From positions 4,092,001 through 4,156,000 of the forward strand of contig AP025576.1 of NCBI GenBank assembly GCA_022845955.1: a stretch of 64,000 nucleotides of DNA. The letters run 5' to 3'. This DNA comes from Lachnospiraceae bacterium. GTDB lineage: Bacteria > Bacillota > Clostridia > Lachnospirales > Lachnospiraceae. Position numbers and translations under genes: made by a program. Shown here piece by piece: positions 51,927 to 60,980 of the stretch (the first letter of the stretch is position 1; each line of letters opens with the position of its first letter). The notes under the pieces were generated by a model. The model was not told where the DNA came from, made no database searches, and was given only the letters and a program-made list of their open reading frames with translations.

Positions 51927-52011
51927 TGAGTGAACAGTAACATAATTCCCTCCTTCCTTCCGTCCGGGACAACTACCGACACAGATAATCGAAAGGAGCG
52001 GCTATAACCCG

Positions 52012-52044
52012 AAAAAAACGCCTATGGTTTACCTACCATAGGCG
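52012..52044 (-). terminator. Terminator of the sugar isomerase gene
   Basis: A perfect 10-bp stem CGCCTATGGT (52019-52028) with its complement (52035-52044), followed by seven T on the minus strand. Confidence 0.9.
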
Positions 52045-52089
52045 CAGATGCCTTTCCCTGTCATATCCCTGTCATTATCAGAAGCCGTC

Positions 52090-52944
52090 TCAGCCCAAAA
52101 GCTTGATAAGAGCCTGATAAGCGGTACAGAATGCCGACTCTCCGTCTGTACGTCCTCTTTCCTTTGCTTCCTTTTCCAGAGCCTTCAGTCCTGCAAAATC
52201 AGCCAGATGCGGCTCCAAACTCAGGAAGCCGGCATATCCTTCCCGATCCAGCCTCGAAAGGATTTCCGCCACATTTCCATCCCCTTCTCCTGCCGGAACC
52301 ACATCCCCGCTTTCCCAGAGGGCGTCCTTAATATGGATATAGGAAATATAAGGGCGCAGCATGTCATAAGCTTCCAGCGTATTTTGCCCGCACTGTACAA
52401 AGTTAGCGAAGTCAAAGGTACAGCGGAAATGTTCACCGTAAAAAGCCTTCATCAGTTCCAGACATCTTTCCGCCGTATCCCCGTATATATCCTTTTCATT
52501 CTCGTGAAGGAGTACCACATTTCTTCGGGCCGCATATTCCACCATGCGGTCCATCCTGCGCATTACCTCATCCCGGAAGCTGCCCGGCTCCTGTCCCTGG
52601 GGGATAAAAAAACTGAACATACGGATAAATGAGGTATCCCAAATACCTGCCAGTTCCACAACGTGCCGGTAGGTTTCAAAGTGAGGCGCAAAATCCGCCG
52701 TAATATCTATTTTCCCTATCGGGGAACCCACTGCGGATATACGGATGCCATCCGCAGACAGCCGGCGCATCAATGCTTCCGCTTCTTTTTCCGTATAATC
52801 CGCCACCCCTTTGCCGTCACCGCTGCGGAATTCAATCCAGCCGATCCCAAGCTCCTTAAGCAGGGCCGTCTGTTTATCCACTGACGGATCAATCTCGTCC
52901 GCAAAACAGCTGACAGGACAATTCGTTAAAATCTTCCTTTCCAT
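52090..52944 (-). CDS. Sugar phosphate isomerase/epimerase family (TIM barrel) protein
   Basis: 284 aa from 52944. VSCFADEIDPSVDKQTALLK, LLHENEKDIYGDTAERCLEL (likely metal Glu), FRCTFDFANFVQCG and YISYIHIKDALWESGDVVPA (HIKD metal His/Asp) then FLSLEPHLADFAG fit the xylose isomerase-like AP endonuclease 2 fold. Works with the neighbouring Gfo/Idh/MocA genes; the sugar is unknown. Last gene of the operon; terminator follows. Confidence 0.85.
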   Translation of the reverse strand: MERKILTNCPVSCFADEIDPSVDKQTALLKELGIGWIEFRSGDGKGVADYTEKEAEALMRRLSADGIRISAVGSPIGKIDITADFAPHFETYRHVVELAGIWDTSFIRMFSFFIPQGQEPGSFRDEVMRRMDRMVEYAARRNVVLLHENEKDIYGDTAERCLELMKAFYGEHFRCTFDFANFVQCGQNTLEAYDMLRPYISYIHIKDALWESGDVVPAGEGDGNVAEILSRLDREGYAGFLSLEPHLADFAGLKALEKEAKERGRTDGESAFCTAYQALIKLLG

Positions 52945-52976
52945 ATCCAATCCCAATCCTTCCTTTACTCCGTCGC

Positions 52977-54002
52977 TTATCTGACGATCTCCACCACACC
53001 TGCACCTCTTGCCGATTCATAGGCTCCCAGCATGAGAAGGATGGTTTCCTTCATTCCATCCAGATCCTGTGGAAACCGCTGTCCTTCCCTGATACACCGG
53101 TAAAAATCGGCGATACAGTCCTTATGGCCGCAGCCCCAGTAGCTCTTTCCCAAGCATTCCGTGGAATGCCCGTCTCCTTTTTTACCTACAACAGGCTTTT
53201 CCACATGTCCGTCCCTGAAATAATAGGTCACCTCCAGGTCTTCTATACGGATTGTCCTGTCTTCGCAGGCAATTTCTATCAGAGGCGGCACATCATCGCA
53301 ATAAGCCGTGGTGGCATAGAAGCACGCGGAACTGTCCGCAAAGCGGATATAGGCCTCCATCGTATCCTCCACCTCAATAATCCCCTTCAGATGATGGTTC
53401 TGTATCCCGGCTTCCACCCACAGCGGCGTTCCCAGAAAATAAGCCAGCAAATCCATGGTATGTACGGACTGGTTGATCAGCGCCCCGCCGCCCTCTGTGG
53501 CAAGACTCCCCCGCCAGCCGCTTTCGGTATAATATTCTTTTCCCCGGCTCCAGGTAACGATTCCTCTTGCCCCCCGTATTTTTCCGGCTTTCCCGGAGGC
53601 AAGCAGTTCCTTCACCTCTATGACGCTTGGATTATAACGGTTCTGGAAACAAAAACCCAGCTTTTTGTCCGACTGTGCAGAGGCCTGTTCCAGCTCTCCC
53701 AGCTGCTGCCGGGAAATAACGGGAGGCTTCTCCATAAAGACATGGACTCCGTGAGAAAGTCCGTAAACCGCCATCGGCACATGAAGATAATGCGGCGTAC
53801 AGATATGCAGGACATCCGGTTTTTCCTGTTCCAGCATATCCTCCAGGCTGCCGTATGCCTTCCCTCCATAGCGGGCGGCAAAATCCGCCGCCCTATTCTT
53901 TTTATTATCCGCAAATGCTACCAGTTCGCTGCCCGTCAGCTGGCTTATGCTTGCGGCATGTACGGATGCTATGCTGCCGCATCCAACAATCGCTGCTTTC
54001 AT
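52977..54002 (-). CDS. Gfo/Idh/MocA-family oxidoreductase
   Basis: 341 aa, start behind GGAGGGG. KAAIVGCGSIASVHAASISQ is the NAD(P) Rossmann motif, FMEKPPVI carries the EKPP motif with the catalytic Lys, and YTESGWRGSLATEGGGALIN and HTMDLLAYFLG are C-terminal dimer/substrate blocks. It oxidises or reduces a sugar or inositol at one hydroxyl. A second member of the family (54126-55298) is in the same cluster. Confidence 0.9.
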   Translation of the reverse strand: MKAAIVGCGSIASVHAASISQLTGSELVAFADNKKNRAADFAARYGGKAYGSLEDMLEQEKPDVLHICTPHYLHVPMAVYGLSHGVHVFMEKPPVISRQQLGELEQASAQSDKKLGFCFQNRYNPSVIEVKELLASGKAGKIRGARGIVTWSRGKEYYTESGWRGSLATEGGGALINQSVHTMDLLAYFLGTPLWVEAGIQNHHLKGIIEVEDTMEAYIRFADSSACFYATTAYCDDVPPLIEIACEDRTIRIEDLEVTYYFRDGHVEKPVVGKKGDGHSTECLGKSYWGCGHKDCIADFYRCIREGQRFPQDLDGMKETILLMLGAYESARGAGVVEIVR

Positions 54003-54125
54003 ACGATGCCCCTCCTGCCCTTGATTTCAGGCTTTGACTGCGGAAGCCCGGCTTCCACAGTATTGATGGCCATTCGGCCCGGCTGCTTTCATTCATGGCG
54101 TTGCCCGGCGGACCGGGCATGGAAT

Positions 54126-55298
54126 TTACTTTACTTTTGAACCGTAACTTCCTGCCGTACTGAAGGTTACCTCCTGCACGTTATCCTTTATCCGGGAATT
54201 GGCGCGCAGCTCGTTCAGTTTTTCCAGGAACAGATCTTCATCAAAAGGAATTTCCACCATCTTTCCGAGCCAGCTGGACAAATGCATGGCATTGGACAGG
54301 GTGAGCCCGTTTATACCTTCTTCCCCTCTCGCCACAAGAGGCTCCCCTCTTAATATATTGGCGGCAAAAGCCCGGAGGACTCCCGCATGCTGCGGATTTT
54401 CCCCGTCGGTAGCAAGCTCAGTGTAATGGCCGGAGGGTTTTGCGAAACCTTCCGTCGCGGTAAAGCAGTACTCTCTTTCGTTCACATCCAGTTCATAGAA
54501 GGTAAGCTTTTCCTCTTCACATACCAGCCTGCCTCTTTCCAGTGTCACTTCAAAACGGTTGGTGCCGGGCGCATCTCCCGTGGTTGTCACAAATACGCCG
54601 GTCGCTCCGCCGGGGAACTCCAGATATGCTGTAACATCATCTTCAATTTCCACGTCATGCCACTTTCCGATATGGCAGAAAGCCTGCACCCTGGAAGGCA
54701 TTCCGCAAATCCACTGTAAAAGATCCAGGTTGTGCGGGCACTGGTTGAGCAGCACCCCGCCGCCTTCCCCTGCCCAGGTAGCACGCCAGCCGCCTGAGTT
54801 ATAATATGCCTGGGTCCGGTACCAGTCGGTTACGATCCAGTTGACTCTCTTTATTTTGCCATATTCACCGCTATGTACAATATCATACATTTTACGGTAT
54901 ACGTGGTTGGTACGTTGGTTGAACATCATGGCGAACACCTTATCCGACCGGGATGCCGCTTCATTCATTTCCCTGACCTGTCTGGTATAAACCCCGGCAG
55001 GCTTCTCACAGAGGGCATGAAGCCCGTGGGCAAAGGCTTCCATAACAAGCCTGGGATGATCATAATGGGGCGTAGCCACCAGAACCGCATCACAGCAGCC
55101 GGAAGCTATCAGTTCATCTCCATTTTCAAATATACGCACGCATTCAGGAAGGTTTTCCCTGGCCCAGTCCCTTCTGCTTTCCCGCAGATCCGCCACGGCC
55201 GCAAGCTCCATATCCGGCACCTTTCCTTCCAGAATCGTACCGCAGTGGCCGCTTCCCATATTACCGATTCCTATAATTCCTAATCTCACCTTTTCCAT
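54126..55298 (-). CDS. Gfo/Idh/MocA-family oxidoreductase
   Basis: 390 aa, start behind TAGGAGC. GIIGIGNMGSGHCGTIL is the Rossmann motif, ALCEKPAGVYTRQ the EKPAG motif with catalytic Lys, and GGVLLNQCPHNLDLLQWICG the conserved His-containing loop. It is distinct in sequence from the adjacent family member, so the two may perform opposite redox steps on a sugar (for example forming and reducing a keto intermediate). Confidence 0.9.
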   Translation of the reverse strand: MEKVRLGIIGIGNMGSGHCGTILEGKVPDMELAAVADLRESRRDWARENLPECVRIFENGDELIASGCCDAVLVATPHYDHPRLVMEAFAHGLHALCEKPAGVYTRQVREMNEAASRSDKVFAMMFNQRTNHVYRKMYDIVHSGEYGKIKRVNWIVTDWYRTQAYYNSGGWRATWAGEGGGVLLNQCPHNLDLLQWICGMPSRVQAFCHIGKWHDVEIEDDVTAYLEFPGGATGVFVTTTGDAPGTNRFEVTLERGRLVCEEEKLTFYELDVNEREYCFTATEGFAKPSGHYTELATDGENPQHAGVLRAFAANILRGEPLVARGEEGINGLTLSNAMHLSSWLGKMVEIPFDEDLFLEKLNELRANSRIKDNVQEVTFSTAGSYGSKVK

Positions 55299-55351
55299 AA
55301 AAAGCTCCTAATCTCCTTTATTTCCGCTGCTTTCCTGCGGATGGCCCCTTT

Positions 55352-56137
55352 TTACCGGTAGCCCGCTGCCGCCAGGTTATCGTAGCTTGTTTTCAGACAG
55401 TCAAATGGGCTTCCCTGGCAGGTATCCTGCTCCACCAGGATATATTGGCAGCTTGTATTTTCCAGTGCCTTCAGTATGGCGGGGAAATTCAGATTTCCTT
55501 CCATTACCGGCGCCATCAGCTGGCTGAAACCTTCCACCGACATATCCTTCAGATGGACACAGGGGATCCTGTCTTTCAGCAGCGTGATCCACTGGCACAC
55601 ATCACAGCCAGCGGCAGCAACCCAATAGGTATCCAGCGTAAAGCCCATTTCTTCGGCGCCAAACCCTTCCATCAAAAATTCCATGATCCGTTTCGGCCTG
55701 TCCGCCCCATTTTCCGGGCAGCCCGGCAGCTTCTGGAATTCAAAATTATGGTTATGATACATGAGAAGCTTTCCTGCAGCCGCTATTTTCTTTGCAGGCT
55801 CCCGGTAGTCGTCCATAAAGTGGGTGATCCACTCCTTGGTGCGGTATTTGTCCGGCATGGCGCCAAGGCCTATGTACTTGCAGCCCAGGATATCGTGCTC
55901 CCGGATCAGGTTTTCCGTATCGTAAAGGATGCGGTTGGCATCACTGTGTGTCAGGACAATCTCCAGCCCTGCCTCACCACAGATCTCCCTGACCCGTTCC
56001 GGCCTGATATCCTTCCCTATTGCGGAAATCTGCACTGTTTGATAGCCCATATCTGCAATTTTCTTCATGGTAAAGGAAAAATCCTTCTCATTCTGGGTAT
56101 AGGCCCTTACCGTATAAGCCTGCGCTCCTGTCCTCAT
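55352..56137 (-). CDS. Sugar phosphate isomerase/epimerase family (TIM barrel) protein
   Basis: 261 aa from 56137 behind GAGAGGGA. MRTGAQAYTVRAYTQNEKDF is the typical start. LMYHNHNFEFQKLPGCPENG (His/Glu) and FTLDTYWVAAAGCDVCQWIT, PCVHLKDMSV and ILVEQDTCQG supply the metal-binding residues of the xylose isomerase-like fold. First gene of the minus-strand sugar operon, divergent from the AraC gene. Confidence 0.87.
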   Translation of the reverse strand: MRTGAQAYTVRAYTQNEKDFSFTMKKIADMGYQTVQISAIGKDIRPERVREICGEAGLEIVLTHSDANRILYDTENLIREHDILGCKYIGLGAMPDKYRTKEWITHFMDDYREPAKKIAAAGKLLMYHNHNFEFQKLPGCPENGADRPKRIMEFLMEGFGAEEMGFTLDTYWVAAAGCDVCQWITLLKDRIPCVHLKDMSVEGFSQLMAPVMEGNLNFPAILKALENTSCQYILVEQDTCQGSPFDCLKTSYDNLAAAGYR

Positions 56138-56210
56138 GTTTTTTATCCCTCTCTTTTCGGTTTTATGATACTGATTTAGGCTTTTTCCGCCCTGAAAGCA
56201 GATAGCCCTG

Positions 56211-56253
56211 CTTCCATGGAATGCTATACTTCCATGGAATGCTACGCTTCCAT
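56211..56253. repeat. 18-bp tandem repeats in the divergent control region
   Basis: CTTCCATGGAATGCTA begins at 56211 and again at 56229, with a third partial copy (CTTCCAT) at 56247; period exactly 18 bp. It lies between the isomerase start (56137) and the AraC start (56387), where an activator would bind. Confidence 0.85.
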
Positions 56254-56386
56254 TACTATAGCCGGAGCAGGGAAAAAAAGCCATTGCACAGAAGTACTTT
56301 CTTATTGCAAATATAGCGGTGCTGAGCTATGCTGTTTCTGTGAGGGAAAGGAATACAAAAGAAATCGGCAAGGAGTACCGGACATC

Positions 56387-57268
56387 ATGAACAGACAAGC
56401 CTATGTCAATAAGGAGCAGGTGCGCTTCGGCTATAACGAAAGTGAAACCCCCACGGAGGAATACGCCCTGCACTGCCATAATTTTTATGAGGTTTATTTT
56501 TTTCTGGACGGGGATGTGGATTATCTCGTGGAAGGCATGCAATATAAGCCTACTCCCAACAGCCTCCTGCTTTTGTCCCCCAATGTATTCCATGGGGTAA
56601 AAATCAATGGCAGCAGGCCTTACAAACGTTTTTCCATTCATTTCCATCCGGATATCCTGTCTGTGGAACGGCGTGTTTTCCTTCTGTCCGCCTTTCCGGC
56701 ATTCGAAAAACAGACAGGGAAAAAAATTTATTATGAACAGGTGGAGCAATTTGGAATACCCGCTTATTTTGACGCGCTGGAGGACTGTGCCCTGAAGGAT
56801 ACCGCCCTGCAGGAACAGCTGCTGCCGGTATGTGTGGAGGCATTGCTTGCGCGCATCGTTTCCATGTCCGATGCTACGGGAACCGGTCTGCGGCCGCCAT
56901 CCCCGGATCCCATCACCGGTATCCTGCTGTACCTGAACCGGCATCTGAAGGAAACAATCACACTGGATCAGCTTTCGGAACGATTTTTTCTCAGCAAGCA
57001 TCATATGAATAAGGTTTTCCGGAAGGCTACCGGAACCACGGTATTTGATTATCTTCTTCATAAAAGGGTGACCCTGGCCCAGCAGCTTCTGATTGAGGGA
57101 AGCAGCGCACAGCAGGCTGCGGCAGAAGCAGGCTTCGGGGATTACTCTTCCTTTTACCGGGCTTATACCAAAATACTGGGGCATTCCCCCCTGCAGGACC
57201 GGGGTGTGCTGCCATCTCTCGGAAGCAATGCCGGCAAAGTGTTTGAAGATGTAAATTTACGGATTTAA
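56387..57268 (+). CDS. AraC-family transcriptional regulator
   Basis: 293 aa from 56387 (MNRQAYVNKEQVRFGYNESE) with AAGGAG upstream; the frame runs 57 codons further upstream without a site. The N-terminal cupin has ALHCHNFYEVYFFLDGDVDY and LLLLSPNVFHGVKINGS. The C-terminal HTH pair is LDQLSERFFLSKHHMNKVFR and SSAQQAAAEAGFGDYSSFYR, ending AYTKILGHSPLQ. Divergent from the sugar operon it probably activates, with tandem 18-bp repeats between. Confidence 0.9.
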   Translation: MNRQAYVNKEQVRFGYNESETPTEEYALHCHNFYEVYFFLDGDVDYLVEGMQYKPTPNSLLLLSPNVFHGVKINGSRPYKRFSIHFHPDILSVERRVFLLSAFPAFEKQTGKKIYYEQVEQFGIPAYFDALEDCALKDTALQEQLLPVCVEALLARIVSMSDATGTGLRPPSPDPITGILLYLNRHLKETITLDQLSERFFLSKHHMNKVFRKATGTTVFDYLLHKRVTLAQQLLIEGSSAQQAAAEAGFGDYSSFYRAYTKILGHSPLQDRGVLPSLGSNAGKVFEDVNLRI

Positions 57269-57304
57269 CAACGTTCCCTCTCCCGGATTCCTCCATATGT
57301 AACA

Positions 57305-57333
57305 GAAAGCCGCCTCTTACCGAGACGGCTTTC
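57305..57333 (+). terminator. Terminator of the AraC gene
   Basis: GAAAGCCG pairs with CGGCTTTC with an additional inner CTC/GAG pairing; CTTTTC follows on the plus strand and the convergent surface-protein gene ends just beyond. Confidence 0.75.
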
Positions 57334-57350
57334 TTTTCTGCTTATTTATT

Positions 57351-59972
57351 TTATTTCTGCTTTTTCTTCTTTTTCTTTACGGCAAAGCCGGCCAGACAGA
57401 CAGCCGCTCCCAGGGCGGCCAGACTCCAGGCGATGACAGGCGAACTGTCCCCGGTTCCGGGGCCTTTGCTTTCCCCAAGCACCCCTGACTGAGGGGGAAA
57501 TGCCTCTCCCAGCACCGCTACATCAGGCGCTGCGCTTATCCCCAGCACTGCGGTCGTTGCCACGGGGGCAGGTGTATCCGGTGTCGGTGTCGGATTACCG
57601 GGTGTAGGTTCCTCCGGAGTGGGAGGGGTAGGCGGTGTGGGAGGGGTCGTCTGTTCATTACTGGTTAATTTTAAGCCGAGCGACCAGCCAAAATTCATAT
57701 CCATATACACATTAGCTGTATATGGCCCATCTATCATCATATTCAGACCAAGCAGTTCCACTTCCGTACCGTTGTTAAAACCAGCAAATGACGCCCTGAC
57801 CGTCTCTTCATATCCGGTTTCCCCACGCATCCAATTACCAATCGAATAATTTCTGCTCTCTGCTTGAGAAACTCCATCCGGAAGCAAACTAAGACAATAA
57901 TTATAGAAGAAATTATAGCCGCATTCCGCAACCTCCGGATTTGTCTCCCGCATTTTGAAGCGGTTCCCACCAAAAATCCCCGCCTTATTAGAGCCTGATA
58001 CCAATGCTTCTAAAGGAAGTTCCTCAAGAGACGCCGCATTTGTACCATAGTGCCGGTTATAATAATCTAAATAGTAATGGTTTAATTCTTTTATCCCTTC
58101 ATATCCTGCTCTCTTCAGCACCCCATCTAAATAACCATCCGTCAAATACCTACTATTAGCCACACTATACGGTAAATCTTTAAGAGGTGCACCTTTATCA
58201 TTAAACTTTTCCAGGTCCCTTTCTTCTGCATATTCACTCAAAAGAAAAAGGAGAGCTTTATTAGACGTACGGTTTGGCGACCAAGCCGTATTACTGAGTA
58301 CAAGTAATGGAGAACCGTCAAACCCTATTGCCCCGTCTACCCATCCTATTACAATATCCGGTTTTGATGTAGCATAATTCCAGGTATAGCTATATTTTTC
58401 ATCCGTTTCTTCATATTGTGCGGCCAAACTTTCAGATGCAATATAAAATGAATTATTTACATAAGAATAATCTGTACCGGAATTATTTACCAACTTGATC
58501 TTGAAGTTCACCTTGCATCCTGGCATATATGTCCCGTTAAGAAGTGTATTTAAGTCATTAATTGCATTTATATTGATCTCTTTTTTATTAAAACCATCCG
58601 GTATCGTATATTTTATATAGCCTTCATCTGATACATGCGATACATCAACAAGAATCCCGTCTGTAGTGGATTCTGTAATATCTACCGGATTAGCCTTCCA
58701 CTTACTGTTACCGGAGGTATAGCTGTAGGTCCCTTTATTTGCCCAGGAAAGAGGGGTATAGATATTCCCGGAGGAAAGAAGGACAATCGGGAACGGGCTG
58801 AAACTATCGGTTTCAAAGGATATTTCTTTCTGCACTGCGTTTGTTTCCGCGCTCCTTGCACTCCTGTATTCTGCCTTCGGCATTTCATAAAGATCCGCCG
58901 CTTTTTCCACCTTTTCCTGCTTTCCGTCTCCGGCGGATACATGAAGCAGCTCTGCCTTCTGTACGCCGCCGTCAAAGGCGGGCGCTTCCGTAAATGTAAT
59001 GATAACCTTTACCTGCTTGGAGGGCTGTACCACTTCTGCCGTCCCGTCCTCCCCTTTCTTTTCAAAATGAAGGCCGAAATCCATATGGCTCAGATATGTC
59101 ATTCCATTTTTCTGTGCATATTCTTCCAGCAGACCGGTATCCGCAGCTTCCTTATCAGCCACCAGCTCAGCGCCCTTCAGGTTTTCATCATCCGCCGCTG
59201 CTTTTATGGTAATTGTTGCCCTGCCGTTTCCCACAGCAACATCCTTTTTCTCAAAAATCTGCTCTTCCCCGGCTTGTTTTTCCGTCCTTATTACAATTTC
59301 CGTATCCTCTGTAACCATATCACAGGTATAAGGAAAAATATATGGTTCTTCAGCTTCCGGTTCCTCTGCTGACAGCACTTCCCCGCCGCAGGTCACCTCA
59401 AGCAGGGTATAGCCTTCCTTTACGGTTACCCGGAAGGAAAAGGTTTCCTCTTTTTCCACACGTACCGGGCCTTCTACAGAAACAGCCTTTTCATCATATG
59501 TATATGTTAATGCAAAACCTGCTTCTTCCGTAATATCGTTGCCGGAAACACTGTTACCGGAGACACTGCCCGTTCCTGTTTCGGTCTCTGTTTCGACCTC
59601 CGTCTCAGGATCCTCTGTTTCTGTATCCTGCTCCAGACCGGACTCTGTCTGTGTTTCGTCCGTGGACTCTGTTTCAGAGACAGCTTCCGTCTCTCCCTCT
59701 TTACTCTCTGTGGATCCTTCCTCGCTCTCACGGGTGTGGCTTTCCTCTTCCGAAGCCTCCCCGGCATTCTCTTTATCTGTATTCTCTTTGTCTGTGTTTT
59801 CCCCGCTTGTGTTTTCTCCGCTTGTCTCTTCCGTCTTTTCTTCAACGGTTTCTACAGTATTACCGCTTACATCCTCAGCCAAAACGGTCAATGTATTTCC
59901 GGTTATCATTGCCGCCACTAAAAATGCCGCCAGTACTTTCTTTCCCCGTCCGCTCCTATTAGAATGTCTCAT
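57351..59972 (-). CDS. Large secreted, probably wall-anchored surface protein
   Basis: 873 aa. A signal peptide (SGRGKKVLAAFLVAAMITGN) gives way to a Glu/Thr/Ser-rich segment (residues about 33-150). Then FALTYTYDEKAVSVEGPVRV starts a region of beta-rich extracellular modules. The C-terminus has GPGTGDSSPVIAWSLAALGA, a hydrophobic helix and a KKKKKKQK tail, the layout of a sortase anchor but with PGTGD instead of LPxTG. A Pro-Thr-rich spacer (PPTPPTPPTPEEPTPGNPTP) spans the wall. I do not recognise the ligand-binding modules. Confidence 0.75.
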   Translation of the reverse strand: MRHSNRSGRGKKVLAAFLVAAMITGNTLTVLAEDVSGNTVETVEEKTEETSGENTSGENTDKENTDKENAGEASEEESHTRESEEGSTESKEGETEAVSETESTDETQTESGLEQDTETEDPETEVETETETGTGSVSGNSVSGNDITEEAGFALTYTYDEKAVSVEGPVRVEKEETFSFRVTVKEGYTLLEVTCGGEVLSAEEPEAEEPYIFPYTCDMVTEDTEIVIRTEKQAGEEQIFEKKDVAVGNGRATITIKAAADDENLKGAELVADKEAADTGLLEEYAQKNGMTYLSHMDFGLHFEKKGEDGTAEVVQPSKQVKVIITFTEAPAFDGGVQKAELLHVSAGDGKQEKVEKAADLYEMPKAEYRSARSAETNAVQKEISFETDSFSPFPIVLLSSGNIYTPLSWANKGTYSYTSGNSKWKANPVDITESTTDGILVDVSHVSDEGYIKYTIPDGFNKKEININAINDLNTLLNGTYMPGCKVNFKIKLVNNSGTDYSYVNNSFYIASESLAAQYEETDEKYSYTWNYATSKPDIVIGWVDGAIGFDGSPLLVLSNTAWSPNRTSNKALLFLLSEYAEERDLEKFNDKGAPLKDLPYSVANSRYLTDGYLDGVLKRAGYEGIKELNHYYLDYYNRHYGTNAASLEELPLEALVSGSNKAGIFGGNRFKMRETNPEVAECGYNFFYNYCLSLLPDGVSQAESRNYSIGNWMRGETGYEETVRASFAGFNNGTEVELLGLNMMIDGPYTANVYMDMNFGWSLGLKLTSNEQTTPPTPPTPPTPEEPTPGNPTPTPDTPAPVATTAVLGISAAPDVAVLGEAFPPQSGVLGESKGPGTGDSSPVIAWSLAALGAAVCLAGFAVKKKKKKQK

Positions 59973-60259
59973 GAACTACTCCTTCCTCATTTCCCTTTTC
60001 CATTATCCGGGATTGAACCATTGAATTAATTTTACTATTCCGCATGTTACAAAAACCGTTACTTTTCATTGCAAAACATGCCTTTTGTAAAATTTTTCCT
60101 TTTTCCCCTTTTTTTGGCGTCGTTTTCTATCCTCCCCGCTATCTGTAAAGTTTGAGTTATTCCCACATCCACAAGCCACACCTTTTCGTCTCCGGCATAT
60201 CATAATCTTAGGAGCTTTCATTTCCCGTCAATATATCTCTAACGAAAGGAGGGATACCT
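59973..60259. other. Divergent promoter region of surface and membrane protein genes
   Basis: 287 bp with A/T-rich tracts and no coding frame. It should hold the start signals for the 873-aa surface protein gene and, on the plus strand, for the 60260 gene. No clear consensus was picked out. Confidence 0.45.
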
Positions 60260-60766
60260 ATGAAAAATGCCACTAAGTTCTGCATCATCACCATTGTTAT
60301 CGGTATGCTGCTGGCTTTTACCATTTTTACGCTGTTTGCAAATGGTCTGCTGTCACTGGATACTTCATCCCCGTTTTTCATCCTGCTTATCCTGTTCGCC
60401 GGTGCTATGCTTGTTTCCCTGCTGATAGGCTCACTGTCTGCCAAAAACGAACCGCGGCTGAGGGAGGCTTATTCCTGCTGCGGCAATCTTGCCACCACCG
60501 GCGGCACCTGCCTGATTCTGGCCGCATTTCTTACATCCTTAAGCCCTGTCTTTAACGGAGTGCTGTTTGCGCTCGGCATAGCTATTTGTTTTTTCTTTCT
60601 TGTACTGCTTCTGGGCGGAATCCTGTGCTTCCTCCATGCTTATTTTTCTTTCCGTCCTGTTTCCTGCCCAAGCACCTCTGCGCCGGGACAGACCTATTCA
60701 CGTCCGGGGTATGAAGATCTCCCCCTGGGAGATGAGATCGGCCGCAGCCGCAGGCCCATTCTCTGA
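60260..60766 (+). CDS. Four-helix membrane protein of unknown function
   Basis: 168 aa behind AAAGGAGGGA. Four membrane segments (about residues 9-30, 37-60, 78-96, 104-128). A small polar tail (SSAPG-like and RPGYEDLPLG) follows. I do not recognise the family. It is divergent from the surface protein gene. Confidence 0.65.
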   Translation: MKNATKFCIITIVIGMLLAFTIFTLFANGLLSLDTSSPFFILLILFAGAMLVSLLIGSLSAKNEPRLREAYSCCGNLATTGGTCLILAAFLTSLSPVFNGVLFALGIAICFFFLVLLLGGILCFLHAYFSFRPVSCPSTSAPGQTYSRPGYEDLPLGDEIGRSRRPIL

Positions 60767-60815
60767 GGCACAAACCTGCTGCCATACCGTACTGCAACGT
60801 TTTCTGTATCCTTAT

Positions 60816-60841
60816 AACAGTTCAGACAAGTCTGAACTGTT
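60816..60841. repeat. Dispersed palindrome, copy 2
   Basis: Identical to the element at 32008-32033: AACAGTTCAGAC, AA, then the complement. It lies just downstream of the four-helix membrane protein gene. Confidence 0.85.
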
Positions 60842-60860
60842 ACGTTTCCTCTATACAGAA

Positions 60861-60898
60861 AGAATCAGCCTCAGATACCTCTGAGGCTGATTCTTCTT
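60861..60898. terminator. Perfect-stem terminator
   Basis: 15-bp perfect stem (AGAATCAGCCTCAGA and complement) around TACC, with TCTT after. Probably serves the plus-strand membrane protein gene and could act on the minus strand as well. Confidence 0.75.
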
Positions 60899-60980
60899 AA
60901 ACTTAAGGATGGCCCGCGGAGCATGGCATCCGTTGTTATGAATATAGGCATAGCTCGCGGAGCGCAACCGCCAAATTCTT

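Larger units (their letters stand above)
51771..52018. other. Repeat-rich intergenic region
   Basis: About 250 bp with no coding frame. It holds the second copy of the TGGTCACGGAG repeat (51809-51830), a 10-bp inverted repeat GTACTGTGCA (51902-51911 with 51917-51926), and a GTTACTGTT/AACAGTAAC pair that could bracket the whole region. It looks like a small non-autonomous repeat element. Confidence 0.55.
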
